A stretch of 64,000 nt of DNA, taken from the NCBI RefSeq assembly GCF_002795805.1, contig NZ_CP018799.1:1853001-1917000 (forward strand), read 5' to 3'. Origin of the DNA: Mariprofundus aestuarium (GTDB taxonomy: Bacteria > Pseudomonadota > Zetaproteobacteria > Mariprofundales > Mariprofundaceae). How positions within the stretch are numbered: the stretch's first letter is position 1; each line of letters begins with the position of its first letter. The translations under genes were made by a program, and so were the position numbers. Positions 51,159 through 60,380 of the stretch are shown in pieces. The notes under the pieces are model-generated. The model made no database searches. It was given only the letters and a program-made list of their open reading frames with translations, and was not told the DNA's origin.

Positions 51159-51786
51159 GAGCTTGTGCAGTCTTAGCCTTTATAGCTTCAATATCCTGCT
51201 CATTAAGTGATGAGAAATCAATTTCAAACAGTCCCTTCCTTGCTCTCATCTCGTCAAGGCTCCAGTCCCACCACTTCAAGTCCTTGAGTAATTCAACAGC
51301 ACTTTTTGGAAATCTAGATTTTATATGTTTTGCAGGATTTCCTGCTGACACCTGATATGCATTGACATTACGCGTAACAATAGCGCCCGCACCAATGATG
51401 GCCCCATCACCAACTTCCACTCCGGGCAGAATTATCACTCCATCTCCAATCCAGACATCATTGCCAATTTTAACGTCCCGTTTTTTATCAGTTGCATGAT
51501 GGCCTAAAATACTTTGTTGCAATGCATTTTGTACTGAAAGGTATTGCAAGTCATGATTACTCGTGATGACACGAAGGCCATCTCCAATGGCGCAGTATTT
51601 GCCAATAACAGCTTTACCATGCCCTTTGATTACTACTGGCCCGTTAACACGTGTCCCAAAGCCGATCTCAGCATCCGCAGTCAGCCGGCTACCTTGAGCA
51701 AGGTATACCCCCTGATATTTCAACGACATGAATCTAAGCAATAGATTCAGCAATCTTTTGTGGCTCAGATGTCTAATCTGAAACAT
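51151..51786 (-). CDS. Hexapeptide-repeat O-acetyltransferase
   Basis: A 211-residue left-handed beta-helix acetyltransferase of the Maa/LacA/WbbJ type. Repeats run from about 40 to 165 (IGFGTRVNGPVVIKG, IGNDVWIGDGVIILPGVEVG), with the active-site histidine region TSNHDLQ and the C-terminal VSAGNPAKHIKSRF typical of the family. It probably acetylates a sugar of the repeat unit. ATG 51786 (AAGGT six bases upstream) overlaps the flippase gene by 14 bases. Confidence 0.87.
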   Translation of the reverse strand: MFQIRHLSHKRLLNLLLRFMSLKYQGVYLAQGSRLTADAEIGFGTRVNGPVVIKGHGKAVIGKYCAIGDGLRVITSNHDLQYLSVQNALQQSILGHHATDKKRDVKIGNDVWIGDGVIILPGVEVGDGAIIGAGAIVTRNVNAYQVSAGNPAKHIKSRFPKSAVELLKDLKWWDWSLDEMRARKGLFEIDFSSLNEQDIEAIKAKTAQAHE

Positions 51787-53071
51787 CGGATGACCTTTTT
51801 CCCGGAATATACATAGGATCAAACCCTAGCCATTTTCTTACCAGCCACCAACAACCAACGCCTTTAACCATCAAGGCCGATGAAACAGCGATAGCTGCCC
51901 CCTCCATCCCCATAAGAGGCATTAACAACAGGCTCAGAAGGACAAGTACCACTAATGAAACCAGCGTAGCTTTTTGTAGTTCCAACGCTCGCCCGGACAT
52001 CCATAGCAAGTATCCAATGGGCCCCATAGCCAGATTAAAGGCTTGGCCTGCTAACAGTATATAGACAACTGTCGTGGCTTTTGAGAATCCCTCGCCAAAA
52101 AAACCGAGCAGCAGGTCAGGCACAAATAAGAGCACAATGAAAATTGGAACCCCTGACCAGACAACCAGTCGACTTGTATCCCTGTATACCTTCTTCAGCA
52201 ACAAAACATCACCTTTCGCGTCTGCTTCAGAAAGCCTGGGGCCTGCCATTGCAATAATCGCCATTAATGGGAACCCTACGAAACCGACCAGTTTTGCTGC
52301 TGCCGCATAAATCCCCAATTCCGAAAAATCCACAAAAAAGGAGAGCAGGAATACATCGAGCGTAACAAAGGCAATCGTTGCCAGAGATGTCCCCATCATG
52401 GGAAGAGCTTCCTTGAAGCGCTCCTTTATATCTGGCAATTCATCAATCAGTTCTGATCCATCGTTCAAGCTTTTATTGATGGCAAAAAAACTGACCAATG
52501 AAGTAAGAATAATTCCAAACAAAAGGGCAGAGGTAGAGAGATGCTCTGTTATCAGCTTCTGAAAGGTCAGTAAAAAAACCAGCGTAAACAGGAAGACCAG
52601 AACATTCTCGTACAACGAAGAGCGAACAACCCAGTGCTTACCTCTCAGGTAATAAGCATTTAACATCAATAAAGCATGAAAAGGCAGGGCGATCGCCAGC
52701 CACGGAAAAAGATCAGTGGCCTTTGCATTGATCGACAACCTTGAACTCACCACATCCACCAGAAGGATGAGCAGTGAAATGCCTGCGGAGCAGTATAAAA
52801 CAGCCTTAAAAGATTGCTTATATAAAACTGAGACCTCAGCTTTCGGTTTATGAACCAACAATCTGGAAACCAGCCGCAGAAGGTTGTTATCCAAACCCAT
52901 TCTGGCAAGGACAGAAAGTGGCAACAAGATGCTTAAAAAAAGAGAAAACATACCGAAGGCATCTGCCCCCATTTCTCTGGAGATATAGATCGAGAGTGAA
53001 AACAAAACAATTGTGCCTGATAGCTTCAATACAAAGGCTAATGTGGCATCACCAAGCAAACTACGTCTCAT
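51773..53071 (-). CDS. wzx: Wzx-type polysaccharide flippase (MATE/MOP superfamily)
   Basis: A 432-residue polytopic protein with about twelve to fourteen helices. It begins LLGDATLAFVLKLSGTIVLFSL and YISREMGADAFGMFSL, the usual N-terminus of polysaccharide biosynthesis flippases. It would translocate undecaprenyl-linked repeat units to the periplasm. It is the only flippase candidate in the locus and supports a Wzx/Wzy mechanism. There is a 70-base gap to the upstream GT2 gene; nothing was seen in it. Confidence 0.87.
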   Translation of the reverse strand: MRRSLLGDATLAFVLKLSGTIVLFSLSIYISREMGADAFGMFSLFLSILLPLSVLARMGLDNNLLRLVSRLLVHKPKAEVSVLYKQSFKAVLYCSAGISLLILLVDVVSSRLSINAKATDLFPWLAIALPFHALLMLNAYYLRGKHWVVRSSLYENVLVFLFTLVFLLTFQKLITEHLSTSALLFGIILTSLVSFFAINKSLNDGSELIDELPDIKERFKEALPMMGTSLATIAFVTLDVFLLSFFVDFSELGIYAAAAKLVGFVGFPLMAIIAMAGPRLSEADAKGDVLLLKKVYRDTSRLVVWSGVPIFIVLLFVPDLLLGFFGEGFSKATTVVYILLAGQAFNLAMGPIGYLLWMSGRALELQKATLVSLVVLVLLSLLLMPLMGMEGAAIAVSSALMVKGVGCWWLVRKWLGFDPMYIPGKRSSDVSD

Positions 53072-53141
53072 GTCAAATTATGGGCTGAAAACTACAAGAA
53101 CAACACCCGACGCACATCGGCTCTGCATCATACTTGATGAA

Positions 53142-54194
53142 TTATGCATGTTGTCCGCGTGCTCTAAGTTTCAAGAGAGCACGCCTAAGATTAGGGAATC
53201 GATATTGAAGAACAATACTCAGCGAATGACGGACCCAATACGATGGTTGCCTGGACACACAAGCCTTCAAAGCAATAATAACAAAATGCATTAAGAGACC
53301 AGGAATACCTACACCCATCATTTTCATCTGCTCTTTTTTAAGCCTGATATGGTCTTCAAGCAGTACAACAGCCCAATCAAGCTCTTCTTTAGTGATAAAT
53401 TCATGTTCACAGGCAACCTGAACATCGTCAATCCAGTTCTCATAATGAATTTGTAATTGCCATAGATGCTCAATAGATAGAGTCATCATCTGCTTCTTAT
53501 CACAGGTTTTTATCCGAGACCAGAATGACAGGTTTTGCCCATGATCCCTGTATAAAACAAGGGGTTGCTTCAAGTAATTTATCTTACCGAGAAGCGCACA
53601 ACGAAAAGGAATCGCAGCATCCTCTCCAATAACATTCAGCGGCACTCCACCAAACACATCAAAGACTTTTCTATCCCAAGCGTACGCACATCCCCAGGAC
53701 CCATGCGATCCAAGTCGAACCATATCCTTCCAGTTCGTCAAACCCGCGTAATTCTCATGTGCAATTGAATTATAATGCTGCCCGTTTGAATCAATAATGG
53801 TGGCATTTGAATAAACACCTTGGACTCCCGACTTCCAGGCCTCCACCAATTTCCGAGTGCGCTCTGGAAGTGAGATATCGTCGCCAGCAGCGATGATAAT
53901 AAATTCCTCCCCTACCTCAGACATCACCGCATTTACATGCGCATTGACACCCATATTTGGGTCGCGAGCTTTGATAATAACCTGATGTGGACCATCATAT
54001 TTTGAAACTTCATCCCGGATAATTTCCAAGCTGTTATCGGTGGAACAATCGTCAGAAAATACAATCGTAAGGAGGCCATAGTCCTGACACAACGCGGCAT
54101 GAATTGCATCGCGAATGTAATCCTGCTGATTATACGAGAGTACAACAAATGCAACCCGAGGCTCGGCAATTGTATCTATGCAGTGACTTTCCAT
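53142..54194 (-). CDS. Family 2 glycosyltransferase
   Basis: A 350-residue GT-A enzyme with VAFVVLSYNQQDYIRDAI, FSDDCSTDNSLEII, and IIAAGDDISLPERTRKLVEAW as the DxD-type site, then GSWGCAYAWDRKVF and VIGEDAAIPFRCALLG with the general base. A C-terminal helical extension is poorly characterised. It probably adds a repeat-unit sugar in the cytoplasm. ATG 54194 is preceded by an AGG-containing site. The 123 bases upstream hold no gene that I can see. Confidence 0.88.
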   Translation of the reverse strand: MESHCIDTIAEPRVAFVVLSYNQQDYIRDAIHAALCQDYGLLTIVFSDDCSTDNSLEIIRDEVSKYDGPHQVIIKARDPNMGVNAHVNAVMSEVGEEFIIIAAGDDISLPERTRKLVEAWKSGVQGVYSNATIIDSNGQHYNSIAHENYAGLTNWKDMVRLGSHGSWGCAYAWDRKVFDVFGGVPLNVIGEDAAIPFRCALLGKINYLKQPLVLYRDHGQNLSFWSRIKTCDKKQMMTLSIEHLWQLQIHYENWIDDVQVACEHEFITKEELDWAVVLLEDHIRLKKEQMKMMGVGIPGLLMHFVIIALKACVSRQPSYWVRHSLSIVLQYRFPNLRRALLKLRARGQHA

Positions 54195-54317
54195 TTATGA
54201 AACCTATTCCACCCCAATAAAATATCTACAAACTGACCAGAAATACATTCAACCATGCTACAATAGAATGCATGCGAAACATTTTCACCTGAGGCTTATG
54301 CTACGTGAATAAACAGA

Positions 54318-55412
54318 TCAAAAGCACTCCCGACATGATGAGTGCAACTGTATAAACAAGGCTGAACCCATAACAAAGGAAGCTGCAATCCTGGATTGAT
54401 GCTCTTCAAGAAAATGGTCACCGATTCGTTGGGGACCATCCCCATAGGGCCAGATGTAATCATCAATAATCACCCAGCCATCTTGTGATACAAATTTGCT
54501 CCATGCCAGCACATCCGCTTTTACAGCTTCATATGCATGGTTCCCATCTATATGAAGGATAGAAATCCGCCCTGCATATTCGGTTTCACCAAAAGCCTCA
54601 GTATAGACAGACAGACCTTTGCCATAGCATTCAGAGGCTTCCACAGAAGTCATCCGCTGATAATTAATATGATTACAATTAAATGCCTGTAATCCAATTT
54701 GAAACACGATCAATGCTTCTTCAGCATCTACCTGCAAGGAACCGCTATCCACGATCTCCTCATTCTGAATGAGGTGTTCATTCGACCAAGGGTCAACGCA
54801 CAGCACATTACCCAGCTCAAAACTGCGCGATAAACTGGACAGAATGAACGCCGATTTACCCCACCAGCTGCCAATTTCCACAATATCACCTTGTACTGAA
54901 CAACGTGCAATTTCGATTAACGCACGGAACTTGTCATCGTCACACATTCCCGGAATCATATCTGAATAGCGAACTAGAGAGGCCGTCTCAATTTCTGAAA
55001 TCATATCAGACGGTAGAACTGACGAAGCCAAGGGCAATGGAGAGTTCAGAATCGTACTGGCCTTCGAAAGGGCGGAACGATATCCACTCAAGACTTCATC
55101 AACAGGGGATGTGTTTGCCAATGCGACGTCAGGCAGCAATGTTCCAAGAATTCCGCTCAAATGATTCCAAACCACAAGGTTGGCAGTGTAGATTTCACTG
55201 ACACCAAAATTTTTCACGACCTCTTTAAGTGCTTCGTTAAACCCGGGGTCTGTTACATACGGCAAATGTGTCCATAAAGGGTATTGATCCCGCGCAGCGT
55301 CATACCCCAGTGATGAGGCACCAACCACATTACGTTTTTCCCTCAGACACTTCTGCAAATAATCCTGAGCTCGGGGCATGCCACCAGGGAAGATCAATAC
55401 TGTTGAATTCAT
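54318..55412 (-). CDS. Pre-ATP-grasp-like domain fused to class I methyltransferase
   Basis: A 364-residue protein with two parts. Residues 1-100 (VLIFPGGMPRAQDYLQKCL, GYDAARDQYPLWTHLPYV, VSEIYTANLVVWN) look like the N-terminal Rossmann-like domain of carbohydrate-locus ATP-grasp proteins, but no ATP-grasp core follows. From about 165 there is a Methyltransferase_24-type domain (GDIVEIGSWWGKSAFIL, VLCVDPWSN, ISILHIDGNHAYEAVKADVLAW, IIDDYIW). It may be a fusion or a deletion derivative of a longer enzyme. The target is unknown. ATG 55412. Confidence 0.75.
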   Translation of the reverse strand: MNSTVLIFPGGMPRAQDYLQKCLREKRNVVGASSLGYDAARDQYPLWTHLPYVTDPGFNEALKEVVKNFGVSEIYTANLVVWNHLSGILGTLLPDVALANTSPVDEVLSGYRSALSKASTILNSPLPLASSVLPSDMISEIETASLVRYSDMIPGMCDDDKFRALIEIARCSVQGDIVEIGSWWGKSAFILSSLSRSFELGNVLCVDPWSNEHLIQNEEIVDSGSLQVDAEEALIVFQIGLQAFNCNHINYQRMTSVEASECYGKGLSVYTEAFGETEYAGRISILHIDGNHAYEAVKADVLAWSKFVSQDGWVIIDDYIWPYGDGPQRIGDHFLEEHQSRIAASFVMGSALFIQLHSSCRECF

Positions 55413-55433
55413 AACGACTTTACTCCGAATTGA

Positions 55434-56186
55434 TTAACGACCACGTTCACACATCAAAAAGATGGATGAGCATAGGTCCGGATACTGCTGCCCCAACTTG
55501 TAGCACCCTTCCAGATACTCTTCGGAAATAATATCCGTCTGCAGCAGCCGATCCCACTGGAAATTCGCCAATGCTTTAAAGAAAATCCCGGAGCGATGCA
55601 CTACCCTCAAACCCGCAGCTGCTGCATCTCGCTCGAGCGTATCCAGTGTGTAGGTGCAACGGTGACCATGCTCGGCTTCTGCCGGGGTGACCGCCGCATT
55701 ATGTGAAATAAGTCCCATCTTTACAGCGATCTGCCGAGATGGCGCATTGGCGTTGGGGCAAACCAAAAAGACACGGCCACCTTCGGCCAACCACTCATCA
55801 TTGATCCGCTTCAGCACCAAGACAGGGTCATCCAGATGCTCCAGAACATGGGTCAGCACGATATTATCATAGCGTTTGGGCAAAACAGCTTCCTCAAACA
55901 GGGAGTTAATAAACGTCACCTTGTGACCCAATTTCTCTCTAGCTTCCTCTAAAGCGATACCCGATGCTTCAACACAAGTCACATCATCAAAATAGGGCAA
56001 AAAACGTTTGGTGAAATAGCCTTTAAAGCTCCCCAGTTCCAACAGACTTCCCTGATTGAAAAAAGGTTCAAATGAGCGAATCATAAAAGGGTGCATGACA
56101 TCAAAATCAAAACCGTAAGTATACTTCTCACTCTCTGAGTTATCCGAGTCATCTAGCTCTTCGTTGTAGTCCCTCTTCGAATTCAT
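55434..56186 (-). CDS. Class I SAM-dependent methyltransferase, paralog of the 58751 gene
   Basis: A 250-residue methyltransferase with LLELGSFKGYFTKRFL (motif I), DDVTCVEAS, LTHVLEHLDDPVLVL and FLVCPNANAPSRQIAVKMGL. Its C-terminal half (GHRCTYTLDTLERDAAAAGL, then LGQQYPDLCSSIF) aligns along its length with the methyltransferase at 58751-59470, so the two are paralogs. ATG 56186 is preferred; a TTG at 56219 is possible. Substrate unknown, probably a sugar or a glycan-linked group. Confidence 0.83.
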   Translation of the reverse strand: MNSKRDYNEELDDSDNSESEKYTYGFDFDVMHPFMIRSFEPFFNQGSLLELGSFKGYFTKRFLPYFDDVTCVEASGIALEEAREKLGHKVTFINSLFEEAVLPKRYDNIVLTHVLEHLDDPVLVLKRINDEWLAEGGRVFLVCPNANAPSRQIAVKMGLISHNAAVTPAEAEHGHRCTYTLDTLERDAAAAGLRVVHRSGIFFKALANFQWDRLLQTDIISEEYLEGCYKLGQQYPDLCSSIFLMCERGR

Positions 56187-56193
56187 AGCGCAC

Positions 56194-56754
56194 TTATCCC
56201 CAGTAGTTGGTTTTTTCAACGAGCTCTAAGTAGTCTTGTTTGGTAATGCCTACCAACACCTGATCCCAGTATTGGCCTTTCCTAAAGAAATAGCTTCTTC
56301 TACGCCCCTCTTCTTTCCAGCCCAATCGCTTTCCACAATAGGTTGAGATTGACAGCTTATTATATTCGATCATAGAGCCATCCAATCTTTGTAAATTGAG
56401 CTCGTCGAATGCGTAACGCATTGTGGCCATGATGGCATCAATACCATACCCCTTACCCCGGTGATTTGATTCTCCCAGAACCAGCCCATGCCATGCGTGG
56501 CCATTGCGCCAGTCAATATTCATAATACTGGAAATACCGATAATCCCTGATTCCGGAACATCAACAACAAACCGTTGATTCAAACGATCGCTTTTCAAAT
56601 TCTGAAACCACGCATCATGAAAATCCATCGAACTTGGAAAGTGAATTTCGCCTATTCCATCTTGTGTTACTGGATCATTAGCCCATTTATGAAGCAGCTC
56701 TAGATCACGCTCTTCTATAGCTCTTAACGTTAGAATTTTCCCTTGTATATTCAC
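56194..56754 (-). CDS. GNAT-family N-acetyltransferase
   Basis: A 186-residue GNAT enzyme of RimJ/RimL/PseH type. LTLRAIEERDLELLHKWAND is the first strand-helix pair, and the acetyl-CoA loop is ESNHRGKGYGIDAI, followed by NLQRLDGSMIEYNKLSI and GKRLGWKEEGRRRSYFF. In this context it probably acetylates an amino sugar, such as the product of the DegT aminotransferase at 61124. GTG 56754 has an excellent GGGGGAGG seven bases upstream. Confidence 0.88.
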   Translation of the reverse strand: MNIQGKILTLRAIEERDLELLHKWANDPVTQDGIGEIHFPSSMDFHDAWFQNLKSDRLNQRFVVDVPESGIIGISSIMNIDWRNGHAWHGLVLGESNHRGKGYGIDAIMATMRYAFDELNLQRLDGSMIEYNKLSISTYCGKRLGWKEEGRRRSYFFRKGQYWDQVLVGITKQDYLELVEKTNYWG

Positions 56755-56782
56755 TTAAACCTCCCCCAACGAACAGGTCTTT

Positions 56783-57736
56783 TCACTGCTCCAGTTTCGC
56801 CAAGCCGAAACCAAAACGACCAAATTCATTGCCGTTGTACAACATATAAACATTGCCATCCATTTCAAACACGTGCGGATAACACAACATATCCGAGTCC
56901 CAGCTTCCTTCAGTTACATCAATCCCAACATCTCCATCATCCCTAGTCCAATGAATCAAGTCATCTGAATATGCATAACCTATTCTGTATCCTCTGTTCT
57001 TATTCTTTCTGAAATCAGTTGCATAGCGGTAGCAAAAAAACATGTGGTACTTGTCATTTAAACAAATCACAGTTGGTAAAGCTTGGCACTCATCATCATT
57101 TAGTCTGTCTGCGACAATCTGTCTGCCTTCTTTGCGCCATGATATGCCATCTTGAGACGTGGCATGAGCAATTTTGTATACCCGGTCAGGCGCTTCCTCT
57201 GGGTCAACGCTGGCCCACTTAGTACCATGAATATACCACATGTGATATATGTTTCTGTAAATGGCTACAAACGCATCCCCTACCAGAAAAGGTTCATGTA
57301 AAGAGGAACTTAATACAGGTCCTTTCCCCACTTTATTAAACGTCACTCCACCATCAACACTAACTGCCAAACCAATAGAGGCGTCAGTTGAAACTGATAC
57401 TCTCCTATTCCATCCAGTCGTATAGGCAAGTATCTTATCTTTGTCTCTGAGAACGTTCATAGGAAAAATACCGTGTTCATCAAAGCAGCCTAGGCCACCA
57501 AGCTTGATGACCGTCTTACTCGATACCCCAATAACTTTCTGAAAGCTTTTATCCATATCTACAAATGAGATATGACTTAAATATTTCCCTGTTTCATCCT
57601 TTTCCCTTGTTGAGAAATAAATCCTGATAAAATCATCAAAGACTAAAACTTGAGGTGATTGGGCGAATTCAACACAGCTATTCGACAACTGATGCGCAGT
57701 CGGATCAAATATCTGACCCAGCTTCTTCCATTTCAT
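56783..57736 (-). CDS. Glycosidase-like five-bladed beta-propeller protein (copy 2)
   Basis: A 317-residue cytoplasmic protein without a signal peptide. Blade-like repeats VFDDFIRIYFSTR, ILAYTTGWNRR, YHMWYIHGTKW, YHMFFCYRY and YMLYNGNEFGRFGFGLA resemble the GH43/GH130-type propeller fold. It is homologous over its full length to the next gene upstream (57756-58718). Such proteins occur in polysaccharide loci with no proven role. It could be a phosphorylase-like or sugar-binding enzyme. No function is claimed. Confidence 0.75.
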   Translation of the reverse strand: MKWKKLGQIFDPTAHQLSNSCVEFAQSPQVLVFDDFIRIYFSTREKDETGKYLSHISFVDMDKSFQKVIGVSSKTVIKLGGLGCFDEHGIFPMNVLRDKDKILAYTTGWNRRVSVSTDASIGLAVSVDGGVTFNKVGKGPVLSSSLHEPFLVGDAFVAIYRNIYHMWYIHGTKWASVDPEEAPDRVYKIAHATSQDGISWRKEGRQIVADRLNDDECQALPTVICLNDKYHMFFCYRYATDFRKNKNRGYRIGYAYSDDLIHWTRDDGDVGIDVTEGSWDSDMLCYPHVFEMDGNVYMLYNGNEFGRFGFGLAKLEQ

Positions 57737-57755
57737 ATGGACTGCCTCATAGCCG

Positions 57756-58718
57756 TCAAGACAAGTCTCCTTCTAGTTGGGCCAAACCAAAGCCATATCG
57801 GCCGACCTCATTCCCAAGGTATAGCATGTATATTTCACCATCAAGTTCAAACACATGCGGATAAGCAATGGATTGGTCATCCCACCCCTCTTCAGAGATA
57901 TCAATCCCTACCTTTGTATCATCCCGAAGCCAGTTCACCATATCATCAGAAGCCGCATAACCGATGCGGTAGCCTCTGTCATTCCTCCTGAAATTCAGGC
58001 TATACTTATAACAAAAAAACATATGGTATTTATTATTACGGAAGAATACATCGGGACTCGCCTGGCATTCATTTTCCTCTATTCTGCTTTCAATAATGTT
58101 TCTTCCATCTCTTACCCAGTTGAGGCCATCCTCTGAAGTCGCCATTCGAATTTTATAAACTGCATCCGGCTTACCATTATTCTCCAGCCATTCTGTTCCG
58201 GCAACATACCACAGGTACCAACGATCATTGAACCTTCTGATTTTTGGTCCACTCAAAACAAACGGATCATCAATGTTGCATGATAACACAGGTCCCTTGC
58301 CTAGCTTGTTGAAACTCTCACCGTTGTTGTGACTTACGGCAGCACCAATTGCCACTGTAAACGGAATCGACTCACACCTTGTCCAGCCACCATAATACGC
58401 AAGCACATCACTCCCGCTTCTTATAACCGAGACAGGGTAGGTACCAAACTCATCAAAAGCACCCAACTCTCCCAACTCTAAAATAGGAGTTTGCGCCACA
58501 TTCACAATTTCAAATAAATTATACCTGTTCAAATCAACATAAGCTGAATAGCTGGTATATTGCCCCTGCTCATCAGGCAAAGGCCTGCAAGAGAAGTAAA
58601 CCCTCACATAATCATCAAAGATTAATGTTGCAGGTGCTTGAGCAAATTCCTTCAGCCAGCTGCGACCTTCTACTTCTTGAGGTTTAAAAACCAGCCCCAG
58701 CTTTTTCCATTTAAACAT
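57756..58718 (-). CDS. Glycosidase-like five-bladed beta-propeller protein (copy 1)
   Basis: A 320-residue tandem paralog of the 56783 gene. Matching blades are IFDDYVRVYFSCR, VLAYYGGWTRC, WYLWYVAGTEW, YHMFFCYKYS and YMLYLGNEVGRYGFGLAQ. Both copies keep the starting K-W-K-K-L-G and a series of conserved Asp, Glu and Trp residues, so both are probably functional. There is no signal peptide. ATG 58718. The 19-base gap between the copies suggests a simple tandem duplication. Confidence 0.75.
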   Translation of the reverse strand: MFKWKKLGLVFKPQEVEGRSWLKEFAQAPATLIFDDYVRVYFSCRPLPDEQGQYTSYSAYVDLNRYNLFEIVNVAQTPILELGELGAFDEFGTYPVSVIRSGSDVLAYYGGWTRCESIPFTVAIGAAVSHNNGESFNKLGKGPVLSCNIDDPFVLSGPKIRRFNDRWYLWYVAGTEWLENNGKPDAVYKIRMATSEDGLNWVRDGRNIIESRIEENECQASPDVFFRNNKYHMFFCYKYSLNFRRNDRGYRIGYAASDDMVNWLRDDTKVGIDISEEGWDDQSIAYPHVFELDGEIYMLYLGNEVGRYGFGLAQLEGDLS

Positions 58719-58750
58719 GATTATTCACCACTGTTATAATGTTATATATT

Positions 58751-59470
58751 TCAATAATATTTCTTGGTTGCCACAGCAAAAAGACTCGCACAATATTGAG
58801 GGATATCTTCGCCCAGCGCATAAAAAGCACGCAATGCATCATCTGGAAGTGCAGCCATCTGAGTTTCGGAAAGCGGCTTAAGATACATCCCTTTCATGGA
58901 CAAGACCTTCAAACCCGCCTGGTCACAATGATCTCTCATCATATCCACTGTATATAAGCGCCTATGGCCCACTGCATAGTCTTTAGGTGCCATTTTCTCG
59001 TAATTTTCCAACAGTCCCATTTTGTACCCGGCACGGCGATTTAAAGACATACAGTTTGGGCCAGAAATGAAAACAAGCCCTTCATGTTTGACCAGATCTG
59101 CAAGGTAGCGAAGCGATTCAACTGGTTCTTCAACATGCTCTATTACATTCAGGAAAAATATATAATCATATTTTCTAGTGGCGGAGAATTCCTCTAACAG
59201 TGTTTCATGACATACCACATCAGGGACTCTACTTTTCAATAAAGCCACATTCTTTTTCGAAGGCTCGATGACTTCTATATCATCAAACACTTTGCACAAT
59301 CGTTCTGTACATGAGCCACTACCACAGCCTACCTCTAAAACACTTTTGCCTTCAGTTGGGTATTGTTTGATAAGCTCAATCTCTCGATCCATCATCAGTT
59401 CATCCATGTAATCACCTTTTTCATAAAAAGTGCTAATAGATTCCAAGTGATCGATTTCTTCTCTATTCAC
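58751..59470 (-). CDS. Class I SAM-dependent methyltransferase
   Basis: A 239-residue methyltransferase with VLEVGCGSGSCTERL (motif I), DIEVIEPSKKN, FFLNVIEHVEEPVESL and FISGPNCMSLNRRAGYKMGLL. The last 100 residues (GHRRLYTVDMMRDHCDQAGL, LGEDIPQYCASLFAV) match the paralog at 55434. GTG 59470 has GGGAGG five bases upstream. Together the paired methyltransferases bracket the two propeller genes and the GNAT gene. Confidence 0.85.
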   Translation of the reverse strand: MNREEIDHLESISTFYEKGDYMDELMMDREIELIKQYPTEGKSVLEVGCGSGSCTERLCKVFDDIEVIEPSKKNVALLKSRVPDVVCHETLLEEFSATRKYDYIFFLNVIEHVEEPVESLRYLADLVKHEGLVFISGPNCMSLNRRAGYKMGLLENYEKMAPKDYAVGHRRLYTVDMMRDHCDQAGLKVLSMKGMYLKPLSETQMAALPDDALRAFYALGEDIPQYCASLFAVATKKYY

Positions 59471-59525
59471 AAAACCCTCCCGACTTCATCCAAATTCATA
59501 ACATCACAAACAAACTACTATACAG

Positions 59526-60380
59526 TTAAGCACGCTTACGATATGAATAAAAACCCAATCCTGATTTTTTACCTAGCTTCCCTGCATGGACATGTTTTTT
59601 CAACAACGGGGCGGGTCTATATTTCCCATCACCTCTTTCTTCCTCAAGTGTCTCCAATATACTCAAACAAACATCCAGCCCAATCAAATCAGCCAACTCC
59701 AAAGGCCCCATAGGGTGATTGGCCCCTAGTCGCATACAACTATCTATTGTTCTTGCATCTGAGAGCCCCTCAGCCAACATAAAGACTGCCTCATTTATCA
59801 TTGTAAACAATAAGCGGTTTACAACAAAGCCAGGTGTTTCGGGCAAAACAACAGGTTGTTTATTGGTTTCATCAAGCAGTTGAAGGGCAAAACTTAGAGA
59901 CTCTTCTGAAGTCATCTCGCCTCTCACCACCTCTACCAGCTTCATTGACAAGGGTGGATTAAAAAAATGCATCCCTAAAAACCTGCATGGCTTCTCAGAA
60001 AATGATGCAAGTTCAGTGATACTTAACGTCGAAGTATTTGTAGCAATTACCTTTGCATTTGCTGAAATTGAATCGATCTTCTTTAACACTTCAAGCTTAA
60101 CTGATTTATCTTCCTTCACTGCTTCGATGATCAAGTCACACTCAGCCATTAAAGATATATCATCTGTATATCGTACACCTTCAATGATGGCATTTATCTG
60201 TTCTTTATTAATATAACCAAGCCTTGATTGGATAGTCAGCAGCCTCTTAAACTCACTCGGAAAATTTAGGTTAACCCTGTGGTTCCAAAGCACTACAGGA
60301 ATACCGCAAGATGCAAAAAGCAATGCAAGTTGCTTTCCCATGCTTCCCGAACCCGCAATTCCTACAAGATGATTCTTCAT
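59526..60380 (-). CDS. 3-hydroxyacyl-CoA dehydrogenase (HBDH family)
   Basis: A 284-residue NAD-dependent dehydrogenase with Rossmann motif GIAGSGSMGKQLALLFA, the Ser-containing NTSTLSITELA, the catalytic-type FLGMHFFNPP histidine region, ETPGFVVNRLL and the C-terminal HPMGPLELADLIGLD. It has the short form of 3-hydroxybutyryl-CoA dehydrogenases. A fatty-acid-type enzyme inside a polysaccharide locus is unusual; it could supply a 3-hydroxyacyl group for N-acylated amino sugars. That is inference. It is one base from the WbqC gene. Confidence 0.88.
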   Translation of the reverse strand: MKNHLVGIAGSGSMGKQLALLFASCGIPVVLWNHRVNLNFPSEFKRLLTIQSRLGYINKEQINAIIEGVRYTDDISLMAECDLIIEAVKEDKSVKLEVLKKIDSISANAKVIATNTSTLSITELASFSEKPCRFLGMHFFNPPLSMKLVEVVRGEMTSEESLSFALQLLDETNKQPVVLPETPGFVVNRLLFTMINEAVFMLAEGLSDARTIDSCMRLGANHPMGPLELADLIGLDVCLSILETLEEERGDGKYRPAPLLKKHVHAGKLGKKSGLGFYSYRKRA

